NCBI GenBank assembly: GCA_002708345.1
Contig: PANG01000098.1
Coordinates: 1 to 22,827, forward strand
Length of the DNA: 22,827 nt
DNA from: Planctomycetaceae bacterium
GTDB taxonomy: Bacteria > Planctomycetota > Planctomycetia > Pirellulales > Pirellulaceae
Reading direction: 5' to 3'
Part shown: piece after piece, positions 1 through 8,227 of the stretch
Layout: each line of letters begins with the position of its first letter
How positions within the stretch are numbered: position 1 is the first letter of the stretch
Position numbers and translations under genes: made by a program
Notes under the pieces: model-generated
Databases searched by the model: none
Seen by the model: only the letters and a program-made list of their open reading frames with translations
What the model was told of the DNA's origin: nothing

Positions 1-1061
1 TCGGTGGCGGTTCGGTTCGCAGCGTGGCCTCGCTCTATCCCGAGGTGTTGCACCTGGTGTGTCGAACCGATGCCAAGATCAACTCTCTTGAGGATCTGGT
101 GGGTCACCGGATCGGCGTTGGCGCAAGCGGGAGCGGCACCGAACAGATCGCGACCCGCCTGCTGCAGTTCGTCGGCGTGGAACCCAAGCCGAAACCGTTC
201 TGGCGAGGGTCATTTGCAGAGGCGATCGAGCAGTTGAAGGCCGGCGAAATCGATGCCGCATTTCTTTTGATCGGGCTGGGGGGGGATGTCGTCAGCGAGG
301 CGATGCGCGACGAGCAGCTGACACTCGCACCGATCCAAATGCACTCGGCTGAAGGCGAGAACCCGGAAGATATCGCCAGGACTTTTACCCAGGGGTTTCG
401 GGTGCATTATCCGCACACCTCACCCCACACGATTCCCCTGATGGCCTACGACGGACGGCCGCGTAAACCGGTGCCGTCGTTGAGTGTCCAGGCGGTGATG
501 GCGTGCGGCGGGGATGTCGAACCGGAAATCATCGAACGGATCACGAAAACGCTCTTCGAACAGCGGGCGGTGTTGTCACAACGGGAGTCCGCGTTCACCC
601 ATCTTGACGAACAAACCGCCCAGGGCGGTCTGCAGTTCCCGTTGCACGAAGGAGCCGAGAACTATTTCCGTCGTCGAGAGCCTGGGTTTCTCAGTCAGAA
701 TGCCGAATCGATGGGGTTTGTGGTGACGTTGTTGTTGCTGGGGTGGAGCGTGCTCACATGGGTCCGCCGCTGGTACGTGCAGGGGCGAAAGAATCGAGTC
801 GACACGTTCTATCAGGCGATTGGAGGGGTGAGCGAGAGGGTGCACGATGCCGTCGACATGGAGGTGTTGGCCGAGCTGGAGTCCGAACTGGCCGACATTC
901 GTCGTCGAGCCACCGATGAGTTGATTCAGGAGCAACTGGCAGCCGACTCGTCCTACATCGTCTTCCAGAACATGCTCGGCAATTGCCAGGCCCTGGTCGA
1001 ACGGACTCGCGGGGAACTGCAACTCTCGCCCGCCGGGTCGTCAGGGCAGCCGGAGGAGTAA
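1..1061 (+). CDS. TAXI-family TRAP-type solute-binding protein with C-terminal membrane anchor (5' partial)
   Basis: The reading frame is open to the window edge (codons in phase from base 3), so the N-terminus and signal peptide are missing. The visible part has the look of the TAXI (TRAP-associated extracytoplasmic immunogenic) fold: a SLYPEVLHLV strand, then a 'sLeDLvGhrIgVGasGSGTEq' type ligand-lobe segment (about bases 80-150), then an EIDAAFLL strand. Members bind small carboxylates or amino acids outside the cytoplasmic membrane and pass them to a TRAP permease. A hydrophobic helix (about bases 708-765, GFVVTLLLLGWSVLTWV) is followed by a basic WVRRWYVQGRK stretch and about 95 residues rich in E, L and R that look helical and cytoplasmic. 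Some TAXI proteins carry such a tail, so it is an anchored rather than free binding protein. No permease gene is visible on this side of the window edge. The family call is fairly safe; the ligand is unknown. Confidence 0.8.
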   Translation, partial: GGGSVRSVASLYPEVLHLVCRTDAKINSLEDLVGHRIGVGASGSGTEQIATRLLQFVGVEPKPKPFWRGSFAEAIEQLKAGEIDAAFLLIGLGGDVVSEAMRDEQLTLAPIQMHSAEGENPEDIARTFTQGFRVHYPHTSPHTIPLMAYDGRPRKPVPSLSVQAVMACGGDVEPEIIERITKTLFEQRAVLSQRESAFTHLDEQTAQGGLQFPLHEGAENYFRRREPGFLSQNAESMGFVVTLLLLGWSVLTWVRRWYVQGRKNRVDTFYQAIGGVSERVHDAVDMEVLAELESELADIRRRATDELIQEQLAADSSYIVFQNMLGNCQALVERTRGELQLSPAGSSGQPEE

Positions 1062-1073
1062 GCCTGGTTCGGA

Positions 1074-2468
1074 TCAGGCGAACAATTCTGGGATCACCGT
1101 GCCGCGGCAGGCAGGAATCGACCGGTCCCGCGAGTCGTGCAATTGCAGGTTGGAGGGGACACCCAGCAGGTGCAGGATTGTCTGTGCCAGGTCGATCGAG
1201 CGGATGTGGTGCGAAGCGGGGTAGGCGGCGATCTTGTCCGAGGACCCCAGGACACTGCCTCCGGTGATTCCCGCCCCGGCCAACAGGATCGACTGGCACT
1301 GGGCCCAGTGATCGCGACCGGCGTTCTTGTTGATTTTGGGTGTGCGACCGAACTCCCCCATCACCACCACCAGCGTCTCATCGAGCAGGCCCCGTTGTCG
1401 AAGGTCGATGAACAGGGCGGCCAGGGCCTTGTCGGTTGGCGGGACCAGCCGTTTGGGATAGTGGTGGTAGATCCGGCCGTGTGAGTCGTACTCTCCGCCA
1501 CCGGCTCCGGCCGGCTTGGGGTCGATCCAGTATTGGGTCACCAGCGGGACGCCGGCCTCGAGCAGCCGCCTGGAGGTCAACAAGCCCTGTCCGAAGAGGT
1601 GGCGGCCGTAGAGATTTCGGGTCGCATCGGATTCGCGGTCGAGGTCGACGGCACGGCTGATTCGAGGTGAGCGGATCAGGTCGAACGCCTGGCGGTAGGA
1701 GATGTCGACGTCGTCGAGGCGGGGGTCGGCCTCGGCGATCCGGAACACCCGGTCGAGCCGGTCCAGCAGCAGTCGGCGATCATCGAGCCGACGAGTCGAG
1801 ACGTCGGCGGGAAGGTCGATCTCGGGCAGACGGAACCGGGCGGTTTCCTTGTGGCCATCGACCAGCAGCGGGTCAAAACGTCGTCCCAGGAACCCGGCGT
1901 TCTGGCCCGGCCAACGTGGATAACCGGGTGGGCCCAGGATTTTGGGCAGTTGCACGAAGGGCGGCACACCGTCCTGCCAGCCTCGCCAGAAGGCACGGAT
2001 CGAGCCCAGGTGCGGGTGATCGTCGGCAGAGGCTGCGACCGGTTCACTGGTCTTCTTGGGGTACGGGGTGCCGGTGGCCATCGTCGACACCGCTGCCGAG
2101 TGCTCGTTGTGATGGTGCATCACCGAGCGGATGATCTTGTAGTGATCAGCCAGACGCGCCGTCTGCGGAAGCAATTCGCTGACCTGGATGCCGCTCACAT
2201 TGGTGGCGATGGGCGAGAGCGGGCCACGGATCTCCTTGGGAGCGGTCGGCTTCATGTCCCACATGTCCAGCTGTGAGGGGCCACCCCACAGGAAGACGAG
2301 CAGACACCGTTTGGCCCGGCCAAAACCGGGACCTGTCGTCAACTCCGGTGTCGCCTGTAGCAGCGAAGGAAGCGACAGCCCGAGTGCACCCAGGCCACCA
2401 AGCGTCAGGAACTCGCGACGCCGTTGGTCCGGTTCGTGTGGCCAGGCCGGCCCGCGAATTGTCAACAT
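1074..2468 (-). CDS. DUF1501 family protein, Tat-exported (subtype 1)
   Basis: This 464-residue protein starts at ATG 2468; an upstream alternative at 2492 would add eight residues ahead of the signal and is less likely. Residues 16-40 form a twin-arginine signal (RRREFLTLGGLGALGLSLPSL). DUF1501 proteins belong to the alkaline phosphatase/sulfatase-like superfamily and are abundant in Planctomycetes; their reaction is not established. Seen here are the family blocks GGPSQLDMWD (about 62-71), HHHNEHS (about 118-124), GEFGRTPKIN (371-380) and GRDHW (384-388), plus a C-terminal D-L-A-x-T-I-L-x-L-L-G block. Its length is typical and the frame is intact. It converges with the upstream TAXI gene (12-base gap) and diverges from the propeller gene at 2621, so it appears to be transcribed alone. 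No cytochrome partner sits beside it, unlike the copy at 16243. Confidence 0.88.
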   Translation of the reverse strand: MLTIRGPAWPHEPDQRRREFLTLGGLGALGLSLPSLLQATPELTTGPGFGRAKRCLLVFLWGGPSQLDMWDMKPTAPKEIRGPLSPIATNVSGIQVSELLPQTARLADHYKIIRSVMHHHNEHSAAVSTMATGTPYPKKTSEPVAASADDHPHLGSIRAFWRGWQDGVPPFVQLPKILGPPGYPRWPGQNAGFLGRRFDPLLVDGHKETARFRLPEIDLPADVSTRRLDDRRLLLDRLDRVFRIAEADPRLDDVDISYRQAFDLIRSPRISRAVDLDRESDATRNLYGRHLFGQGLLTSRRLLEAGVPLVTQYWIDPKPAGAGGGEYDSHGRIYHHYPKRLVPPTDKALAALFIDLRQRGLLDETLVVVMGEFGRTPKINKNAGRDHWAQCQSILLAGAGITGGSVLGSSDKIAAYPASHHIRSIDLAQTILHLLGVPSNLQLHDSRDRSIPACRGTVIPELFA

Positions 2469-2525
2469 GTTACGACCTGGGGCAAAGAACACGTCGTGGC
2501 ACGGGGACGGACCGACGGTGGAGGA

Positions 2526-2531
2526 TATACT
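2526..2531 (+). promoter_or_regulatory. candidate -10 box TATACT ahead of the propeller gene
   Basis: TATACT lies 90 bases upstream of the ATG at 2621, in the 152-base gap between divergent genes. It sits in the 10-mer GATATACTGG (2524-2533), which recurs upstream of the hydrolase gene that starts at 10539. No good -35 box is visible at 16-18 bases, so this is a weak call. Confidence 0.28.
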
Positions 2532-2620
2532 GGTTTGCGGCCGGTTGCCACGTGTGTTGCCGGTTCGTAGAAAACGACCGCTCTGCGGTCTGTCAAAATT
2601 TTTCCACCAATCGGTGCAAC

Positions 2621-3772
2621 ATGAAACCGCCCTTCGCCCTGCGACACGTTTTTGGTTCGATCGTCTGTGGGGTGACCTGCCTGGTGGTTGCCGATGGGAT
2701 TCCTGCGGGGGAACCGACCGTTTCGGTGGATACGGTGTTGAGGAGTTCGTTTCGGAGGATTGCTGGCAAGGCGGCGGGTGCGGCCGCCGTGTTTCCCGAC
2801 AGCAATTCGAAGTGGTACGACCACTCGGTTGGGTCCCCCACTGTCGACTATGACGGGACGACCTACCGGATGTGGTTTGTCGGGATGAGTCGAACCAAAG
2901 ACCCGAGAATCCCCTACGGGTTCGACGAACGCATTGGCCTGTTCACCAGCACCGACGGAATTGGCTGGAAGGTCGCCAACGGTGGCCGGCCGGTCCTGGA
3001 CTATGGCCCCGAGGGGGCGTTCGACGACTGTGGAATTGCTCATCCGTTCGTGCTGCGTGTAAAGGATCGGTTCCTGATGTGGTACGGCGGCATTGATGGA
3101 CGGGCCGGAAAGGACGTCGGCGACGGGCCGGCACACGTGCGGGTTGAACAGGTCGGCCTGGCTATCAGTCGCGACGGGATTCGCTGGGTTCGCGCCAACA
3201 AGGGGCGGCCGGTGATGACGGTCGGTAAGAAAGGCTCGATCGATTCGGTACAGGCCACCGGGATGCACGTGATCCGCCGGGGAACCGAGTTCGTGATGTG
3301 GTACGGCGCCTACAACGGCAAACACACGATCGGGCTGGCCACCAGCCCCGATGGAGTCCGTTGGACCAAGAAAAATGGCGGGGATTCGCTGCCGGGGCTG
3401 GCTGGCCCGAAGCAACTGGGACCCTCGGTGCACTTCGACGGCAGTCGGTACCTGATGTACTACAACACGATCGTTGATGTTCCGACTGGTGGTTCCCTGT
3501 GGACGATGTTCGCCGCAACCAGCCGTGACGGAATTCGCTGGAAGCCGGCCCTGGGGGGGAAACCTGTTCTGGGACCCGCCCCACCAGACAACTTTGGGTC
3601 AGCCAACGGGAAGAAGGGGAACAACCACTCTGTCCACCCGTCGAAGCTGATCGTGATCAAGGACCGGCTGCGAATCTGGTACGGGGCCGAAGGCCACAAG
3701 CCATTGTCGGGGAAGCAGTACGCTCCGAGTGCCATCGGACTGATGGAGGCTTCGCCTGAGAACCGGCAGTAA
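2621..3772 (+). CDS. secreted five-bladed beta-propeller protein, glycosidase-like
   Basis: The start is ATG 2621 (383 residues). It gives a short Sec-like signal (residues 1-29, hydrophobic GSIVCGVTCLVVADGIPAG); the open frame extends further upstream but without signal-like sequence. Five aromatic strand motifs recur at regular spacing: MWF (84), MWY (153), MWY (226), MYY (279) and IWY (352). Four 'S.DGI.W' turns at about 110, 183, 242 and 301 are each followed by a G-G-x-P-V-L-like strand. This is the pattern of five-bladed propellers of the GH43/GH32/GH130-like superfamily, which cleave or rearrange glycosidic bonds. I cannot assign catalytic acids, so enzyme function is inferred and a carbohydrate-binding role is possible. 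It ends four bases before the convergent aldolase-like gene. The regular repeats and intact frame make it clearly a real gene. Confidence 0.8.
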   Translation: MKPPFALRHVFGSIVCGVTCLVVADGIPAGEPTVSVDTVLRSSFRRIAGKAAGAAAVFPDSNSKWYDHSVGSPTVDYDGTTYRMWFVGMSRTKDPRIPYGFDERIGLFTSTDGIGWKVANGGRPVLDYGPEGAFDDCGIAHPFVLRVKDRFLMWYGGIDGRAGKDVGDGPAHVRVEQVGLAISRDGIRWVRANKGRPVMTVGKKGSIDSVQATGMHVIRRGTEFVMWYGAYNGKHTIGLATSPDGVRWTKKNGGDSLPGLAGPKQLGPSVHFDGSRYLMYYNTIVDVPTGGSLWTMFAATSRDGIRWKPALGGKPVLGPAPPDNFGSANGKKGNNHSVHPSKLIVIKDRLRIWYGAEGHKPLSGKQYAPSAIGLMEASPENRQ

Positions 3773-3776
3773 CAGA

Positions 3777-4556
3777 TCATTGGTCGTGGCCGTCGACCAG
3801 TCGCACCCAGGCGTCGAATTCCAACTTCCCCACTCCGTAGCCTTCGTTCCCGGCAAGGAACCGTTCGACCATCTCGGCGGCTGCCCGGCAGGTCGCCTTG
3901 TCGGGAATCACCAGCTCGGCTCCCCCGGCCCGGGCCGCAACCTGGATTTCACAGGCTCGCTGCAGCCGGAACATGAAGATGAAGGCTTCTTCGAGAGTGG
4001 TTCCCGCAGCAAGCAGTCCGTGGTTTTTCAGGATCAGGACCTTGTGTTCGCCCAGGGATTCGACCAGCCGGGTCTTCTCGTTCCCGTCCAGGCTGGGTCC
4101 CTCATAATCGTGGTACCCGATCCGTTCGAAGAACCCGCTGGCGTGGATGCTGATGGGCAACAGTCCGTCGGCCTGCGCGGCGACAGCCATGCCGGCGGTG
4201 GTGTGGGTGTGGAACACGCAGGCCAGGTCGTCCCGTGCTTCGTGGACGGCGCTGTGAATCACGTATCCGGCGACGTTGACCGCGTGCGATGTCGGGCCGA
4301 CCGGCTGGCCGTCCAGGTCGATCTTTACCAGGTTCTCAGCGGTGACCTCGTCATAACGCAGCCCATAGGGGTTGATCAGAAAGTGTCGTTCCGGGCCCGG
4401 CACCTTCAGAGTGATGTGTCCATAGATCGATTCGGTCCATCCCAGGTGCTCGACCACGTGGTAGGCGGACGCCAGTCGCATCCGGAGTGCCCACTCTTCC
4501 GGGGACACGCCGGAATTGGCCAGCGACTGAGGGACAGCGGGTTCGGCCAGGCTCAT
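3777..4556 (-). CDS. class II aldolase/adducin domain protein
   Basis: The protein has 259 residues, starting at ATG 4556 behind a good ribosome site. It has the class II aldolase/adducin fold: a GHITLKVPG block (46-54), FLINPYGLRYDEV (59-71), the zinc-binding HTH pair at 116-118 and the third histidine in NHGLLAAG (179). Classical members such as L-fuculose-1-phosphate aldolase split sugar phosphates using Zn2+. In those enzymes a glutamate stands four residues before the histidine of the 'H.AVH.AR.D' block; here that place is Gly97 (GYVIHSAVHEARDD), so the aldol step as known may not occur. Many proteins of the 'aGyvIHsAiH.AR' subgroup share this and have no proven reaction. It lies 57 bases downstream of the di-haem gene on the same strand, so co-transcription is likely. 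No signal peptide is seen; it is cytoplasmic. Confidence 0.85.
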   Translation of the reverse strand: MSLAEPAVPQSLANSGVSPEEWALRMRLASAYHVVEHLGWTESIYGHITLKVPGPERHFLINPYGLRYDEVTAENLVKIDLDGQPVGPTSHAVNVAGYVIHSAVHEARDDLACVFHTHTTAGMAVAAQADGLLPISIHASGFFERIGYHDYEGPSLDGNEKTRLVESLGEHKVLILKNHGLLAAGTTLEEAFIFMFRLQRACEIQVAARAGGAELVIPDKATCRAAAEMVERFLAGNEGYGVGKLEFDAWVRLVDGHDQ

Positions 4557-4561
4557 GGTGT

Positions 4562-4567
4562 CTCTCC
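4562..4567 (-). promoter_or_regulatory. ribosome binding site GGAGAG of the aldolase-like gene
   Basis: GGAGAG on the minus strand lies five bases before ATG 4556. It is one of the few clear Shine-Dalgarno sites in the window and fixes this start. Confidence 0.6.
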
Positions 4568-4613
4568 TGCAACGCCACTGGAGCGGATGTGTCTCGTGTG
4601 AGAAGCAAAAGGG

Positions 4614-6533
4614 TCAGAGAGATTGCAGAAACGCAATCAGTGATTTGCGATCGCCGTGGCTCAACTTCCGGAACGCATCCCGCGCGGCGTCGCCCTCGCC
4701 GCCGTGCCAGAGGATGGCTTCGGACAGGCTGCGGGCACGTCCGTCGTGCAGGTACGCTTCGCCTCCACTGACTCCACGTGTCAACCCGATGCTCCACAGC
4801 GGCGGAGTTCGCCATTCGGCTCCGGTTGCCGAACCCTCGCCGAGGTTGTCGGCCAGGCCCGGCCCCATGTCATGGAGCAGCAGGTCGGTGTAGGGCTGGA
4901 TGGACTGGTTGCGGAGTTCAGCCAACGGATGAAAGCCGCCGGTTTTCATCCGTGGAGTATGACACGTGGCACATCCGGAGGCGGCGAACAGTTGCTCGCC
5001 GCGTAGGACAATCGGGTCGTCGAGGTTGCGACGGGCGCTGATGCCGAGCGTGGAGAGGTAGCGGTTGAGCTGTTCGAGGTGGGTCGCTTCGATCTCGACG
5101 GACCCGGATTCGGGTTCTCCATCGGGTCGAGAATAGACTCCTGAGAGGACTCCCATGTCGCTGTTGAACGCGGCGGCGATCTGGTGACGGATGCGGGCCT
5201 GCCCAGCCTTGTAACCGAATCGGCCCAACCTCAACTGGTCGGTCTCCGGATCCGTCACGGTGCGGATGCGGCCCGAGATCCCGTCGTTGTTCGTGTCTGT
5301 GGGGTCGGCTCCGGCAATGATCGTGGATTCGCTGATCGATTCCAGCAGGCCCAGTCCGACCAGTTGTGGCGTCAGACGGACCGAGAAATGCTTGGGGACA
5401 ACCCCCTGGAAGGAATATCGGGGCTTGCGAAGAGTGTACGGTGTGCCGTCGGCGAAGGTGCCCCGGATCGTCTGGTAGTCGCTGATCGTAGCGATGGCTT
5501 CCGGCCGTTCAGTTGTGGCTTGTGGTTGCAGGGCTGTTCCCAGTTGCGGATGTGGGGTGCCGTCAGCATCGGCGGCCACCTTGACCACCGTCTGGTACAT
5601 GGGGGATCCGATCTTTGGTGCGAGTGCACGGCCGTTGTTGACGTGGCAGGCGATGCAACTTCGGGCCACAAATCGGGGCCCCAGTTTGTCGGCCTGTGCC
5701 GAAAAGATCGGGTTGGGTTGGTCGGAGTGGGCGCCGGTGCCGAAGTCGGTGTGGTGCAGGCGGCGTCCGAGCATGAATTTCTGAGCGCTGGCCGGAGCCA
5801 TGTTGCCGGCCATCTGCTTGAACCGTTCGGTGGGCTCCTTCGAATACTGGTAGGGAAGCGTGGTGCGGCCACCCAGCCAGGCGGATTCGGGCAGCGGCTC
5901 GGATTGCAGTCGTTCTCCCACACCGTGCCACGGCACGATTCCTCGGCCGACGACATACAACATGGCCGTACCGTAGTAGTTCTTGCGTCCGGCCCGGGGA
6001 GCGACCAGGAACGGGCTGAACTCGAATTCCATTCGATCCCCAACTGCCAGGGGACGACCGGTCAGATTGTTGAAGGTGATCGTGGTGGTGTAGCGAAGTG
6101 GAGCCACTTCGCGGGTGGCGACATTGTGGTGATACTCGGCCGGGGTGTTGATCCCACGAAAGAAACAGCGGAAGTCGGGCTTGTTGAGCGAGGCCAACGA
6201 GGTGATGTTGATCACCATCCCGGTGCCCCCTTTGGCCACACGGTCAACCAACTCGATTGTCACGGTGCGCTGTTCCCAGTACCAACTGAGAAAGTGGTCG
6301 TAGGCACCCGGTTCTCGAGCGTGCCGGTCTCGCACGCGATCAGCAATCCGGGTGATCATTGCGTCGGAGGTCTGGACCGTGGTGTCGGGTTCCCGCACGG
6401 TGTTGCGGTCAAATAGCGGGACAATAGCTGCGGGCCGAGGTTCGGCGGACCCGGACACCGCGGCACACGGTGCCGTTGCCAGCAGGACAGCGGCACCCAG
6501 GCGGATCAGCCACTTGGAGGGCGTGTGATTCAT
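4614..6533 (-). CDS. DUF1111 di-haem oxidoreductase (thiol oxidoreductase-like), secreted
   Basis: Start ATG 6533 gives 639 residues; AAGGG lies 7 bases upstream and a Sec signal follows (residues 1-30, LIRLGAAVLLATAPCAAVSG). Two c-type haem sites are present: CIACH at 293-297 and CATCH at 521-525. Around them are the DUF1111 blocks DPTDTNNDGISGR (410-422), LGRFGYKAGQ (436-445), FNSDMG (456-461) and the C-terminal RTPPLWSIGL and YLHDGRARSL (575-604). The family is related to di-haem peroxidases and acts in the periplasm; its substrate is generally unknown. The N-terminal 240 or so residues before the first haem form a separate beta-rich region (WYWEQRT, FFRGINTPAEYHH, YYGTAMLYVVG) not found in short DUF1111 proteins. 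The frame is intact. It is probably the first gene of a unit with the aldolase-like gene. Confidence 0.88.
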   Translation of the reverse strand: MNHTPSKWLIRLGAAVLLATAPCAAVSGSAEPRPAAIVPLFDRNTVREPDTTVQTSDAMITRIADRVRDRHAREPGAYDHFLSWYWEQRTVTIELVDRVAKGGTGMVINITSLASLNKPDFRCFFRGINTPAEYHHNVATREVAPLRYTTTITFNNLTGRPLAVGDRMEFEFSPFLVAPRAGRKNYYGTAMLYVVGRGIVPWHGVGERLQSEPLPESAWLGGRTTLPYQYSKEPTERFKQMAGNMAPASAQKFMLGRRLHHTDFGTGAHSDQPNPIFSAQADKLGPRFVARSCIACHVNNGRALAPKIGSPMYQTVVKVAADADGTPHPQLGTALQPQATTERPEAIATISDYQTIRGTFADGTPYTLRKPRYSFQGVVPKHFSVRLTPQLVGLGLLESISESTIIAGADPTDTNNDGISGRIRTVTDPETDQLRLGRFGYKAGQARIRHQIAAAFNSDMGVLSGVYSRPDGEPESGSVEIEATHLEQLNRYLSTLGISARRNLDDPIVLRGEQLFAASGCATCHTPRMKTGGFHPLAELRNQSIQPYTDLLLHDMGPGLADNLGEGSATGAEWRTPPLWSIGLTRGVSGGEAYLHDGRARSLSEAILWHGGEGDAARDAFRKLSHGDRKSLIAFLQSL

Positions 6534-6543
6534 TGCGAATCCC

Positions 6544-6572
6544 TTTATACCTGCTGGGAATTCGACGGACAA
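6544..6572 (-). promoter_or_regulatory. candidate promoter of the di-haem gene (TTGTCC - 17 bp - TATAAA)
   Basis: On the minus strand TTGTCC (6567-6572) and TATAAA (6544-6549) are 17 bases apart, a good sigma70-like match. The -10 box ends only 10 bases before ATG 6533, so a transcript from it would have a leader of only a few bases. The same AT/purine stretch supplies the candidate ribosome site AAAGGG, so chance resemblance is possible. Confidence 0.3.
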
Positions 6573-6624
6573 AGTGTTGACGGCCTGACAATCCGGAATT
6601 GCCTTGCGGTGTCGGCACGGCCGA

Positions 6625-6630
6625 TACAAT
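6625..6630 (+). promoter_or_regulatory. candidate -10 box TACAAT for the second DUF1501 gene
   Basis: TACAAT lies 40 bases before ATG 6671 in the gap between divergent genes. A partial -35 (TTGCGG at 6604-6609) is 15 bases upstream, shorter than the ideal spacing. Confidence 0.3.
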
Positions 6631-6657
6631 AGACTGCAGCGGACGTTTTCACGCATT

Positions 6658-6662
6658 GGAGG
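6658..6662 (+). promoter_or_regulatory. ribosome binding site GGAGG deciding the start at 6671
   Basis: GGAGG ends 8 bases before ATG 6671. It rules in favour of this start over the longer open frame that reaches back to 6599. Confidence 0.65.
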
Positions 6663-6670
6663 TGGTGAGG

Positions 6671-8227
6671 ATGCAACGGCACGGCTGTCAGCCGAGTGAC
6701 CACCCATTGTTGGGACGGCGGGAATTGCTGCAGGTGGGTGGGCTGGGGTTGTTCGGCGCCGGTTTGGGCGACCTGTTGCGGATGGAGTCACAGGCAGCCG
6801 AAGCTCCCAGTCGCGGAACTGCCAAGTCGGTGGTTTTTATCTTTCAGGCTGGTGGGCCGTCACAGCACGAGACATTCGACCCGAAGCCCGAAGCTCCGGA
6901 TTCCATTCGTGGCGAGTACGGCACCACGGCGACTCGCGTGCCAGGCGTGCGGTTCTGCGAGCATCTTCCGCGGTTGGCAGCTCGCCAGGATCGGTTCTCG
7001 ATCGTCCGCACGATGCATCATATTGCGGGACGTCAATTCCGGAACGAACACAGCAGCTGCCATTACCTGCTTCACAGCGGGACAACCGCTCTGCCGCCGG
7101 GGGACTCGAATGCCAGCATTTCGAAGCCTCGCAGCGGACGGTTTGAATGGCCGTCGTTTGCGTCGTTGATCGCCTATGCGGCACCTCCGGACGAGAGCGT
7201 GGGGTTGCCGTCGGTGATCGAGATTCCCCGGGCCAAACTGATGAAGTATCCGGGCCGAGGCCCCGGTTTGCTTGGACCCCGTTACGCTCGCTGGGGTGTC
7301 GACCTTGCGGCCAAGTGCAATTCTCCCGATGCCGGGGGAAGCTGCCCGAACTGCTACAGCCATGACGACCCCAACGACCCGGCTCGAGCCCCCGGTCCGG
7401 GGCCCAAGGCCTGGTGGGATAATTCCAGCTGCCGAGATCCCTCTTTCCACCTTCCGAAGATCAAGTCGGATGGCGGGCTGTCGATTCCTCGACTGCAGAA
7501 TCGCCGGGCGCTGTTGACCGGACTCGAATCGCTGAGACGGCACAGCGAAAGTGCTGCTGGAGAAGCTCGGCTGGCGGCGTGGGATGCATGGCGGCAACAG
7601 GCGCTGCGGCTGTTGTTGACCGCCCGCAGCGGACAGGACAACCCGTTTGACCTGACCCAGGAAACCGACTCAATTCGCGACCTGTACGGACGTGAAGAGT
7701 GGGGACAGGGATTCCTGGTTGCGCGACGCCTGATCGAGGCCGGTGTCCGGATGGTGCAGATCAACCTGCGAGGCTGGGACACTCACCAGAACGCGTTCCG
7801 AGACCTCAAGGGCAAATTGTTGCCCTCGATCGATCATTGTCTCAGCGGGTTTTTGGATGATCTCGAGGATCGGGGATTGCTCGACGACACCCTGGTCGTG
7901 ATGTGTGGCGAGATGGGGCGGACTCCAAAGATCTCACCGATTTCCGCCAACGGCAAGAACGTCTCGGGCGAGAAATTCACCCCGGGTCGTCATCACTGGG
8001 GCGACGTGTTTCCGTGTTTCCTGGCCGGTGGAGGCATTCAGCCGGGACGGATTGTTGGTCGTTCCGACGCTCACGGTGGCGTTCCGACCGGAGAAGCGTA
8101 CACGCCGTCCGATCTGGCGGCGACCATTTTTCACGCCCTGGGCATCAGGGCCGATGCGAATTTTTACGACGAGGCGGGGCGGCCTTACCATGTGTACCGT
8201 GGGCGACCGATCGCACCGTTGCTCTGA
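6671..8227 (+). CDS. DUF1501 family protein, Tat-exported (subtype 2, Cys-rich insert)
   Basis: This 518-residue protein begins at ATG 6671. A twin-arginine signal is seen at residues 15-36 (GRRELLQVGGLGLFGAGLGD). DUF1501 blocks follow in order: FIFQAGGPSQHETFDPKP (56-73), MHHIAGRQFRNEHSS (115-129), the GWDTHQN block (368-374), CGEMGRTPKI (412-421), HHWGDVFPCFLAGGG (441-455) and DLAATIFHALGI (481-492). The domain belongs to the alkaline phosphatase-like superfamily; the reaction is unknown. Compared with the other two copies here it has an extra segment at about 205-255 with cysteines at 216, 225, 228 and 254 and a Pro/Gly-rich stretch, suggestive of a disulfide or metal-held loop. It has its own promoter candidate and is followed after 93 bases by the TVP38-like gene. 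Confidence 0.88.
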   Translation: MQRHGCQPSDHPLLGRRELLQVGGLGLFGAGLGDLLRMESQAAEAPSRGTAKSVVFIFQAGGPSQHETFDPKPEAPDSIRGEYGTTATRVPGVRFCEHLPRLAARQDRFSIVRTMHHIAGRQFRNEHSSCHYLLHSGTTALPPGDSNASISKPRSGRFEWPSFASLIAYAAPPDESVGLPSVIEIPRAKLMKYPGRGPGLLGPRYARWGVDLAAKCNSPDAGGSCPNCYSHDDPNDPARAPGPGPKAWWDNSSCRDPSFHLPKIKSDGGLSIPRLQNRRALLTGLESLRRHSESAAGEARLAAWDAWRQQALRLLLTARSGQDNPFDLTQETDSIRDLYGREEWGQGFLVARRLIEAGVRMVQINLRGWDTHQNAFRDLKGKLLPSIDHCLSGFLDDLEDRGLLDDTLVVMCGEMGRTPKISPISANGKNVSGEKFTPGRHHWGDVFPCFLAGGGIQPGRIVGRSDAHGGVPTGEAYTPSDLAATIFHALGIRADANFYDEAGRPYHVYRGRPIAPLL

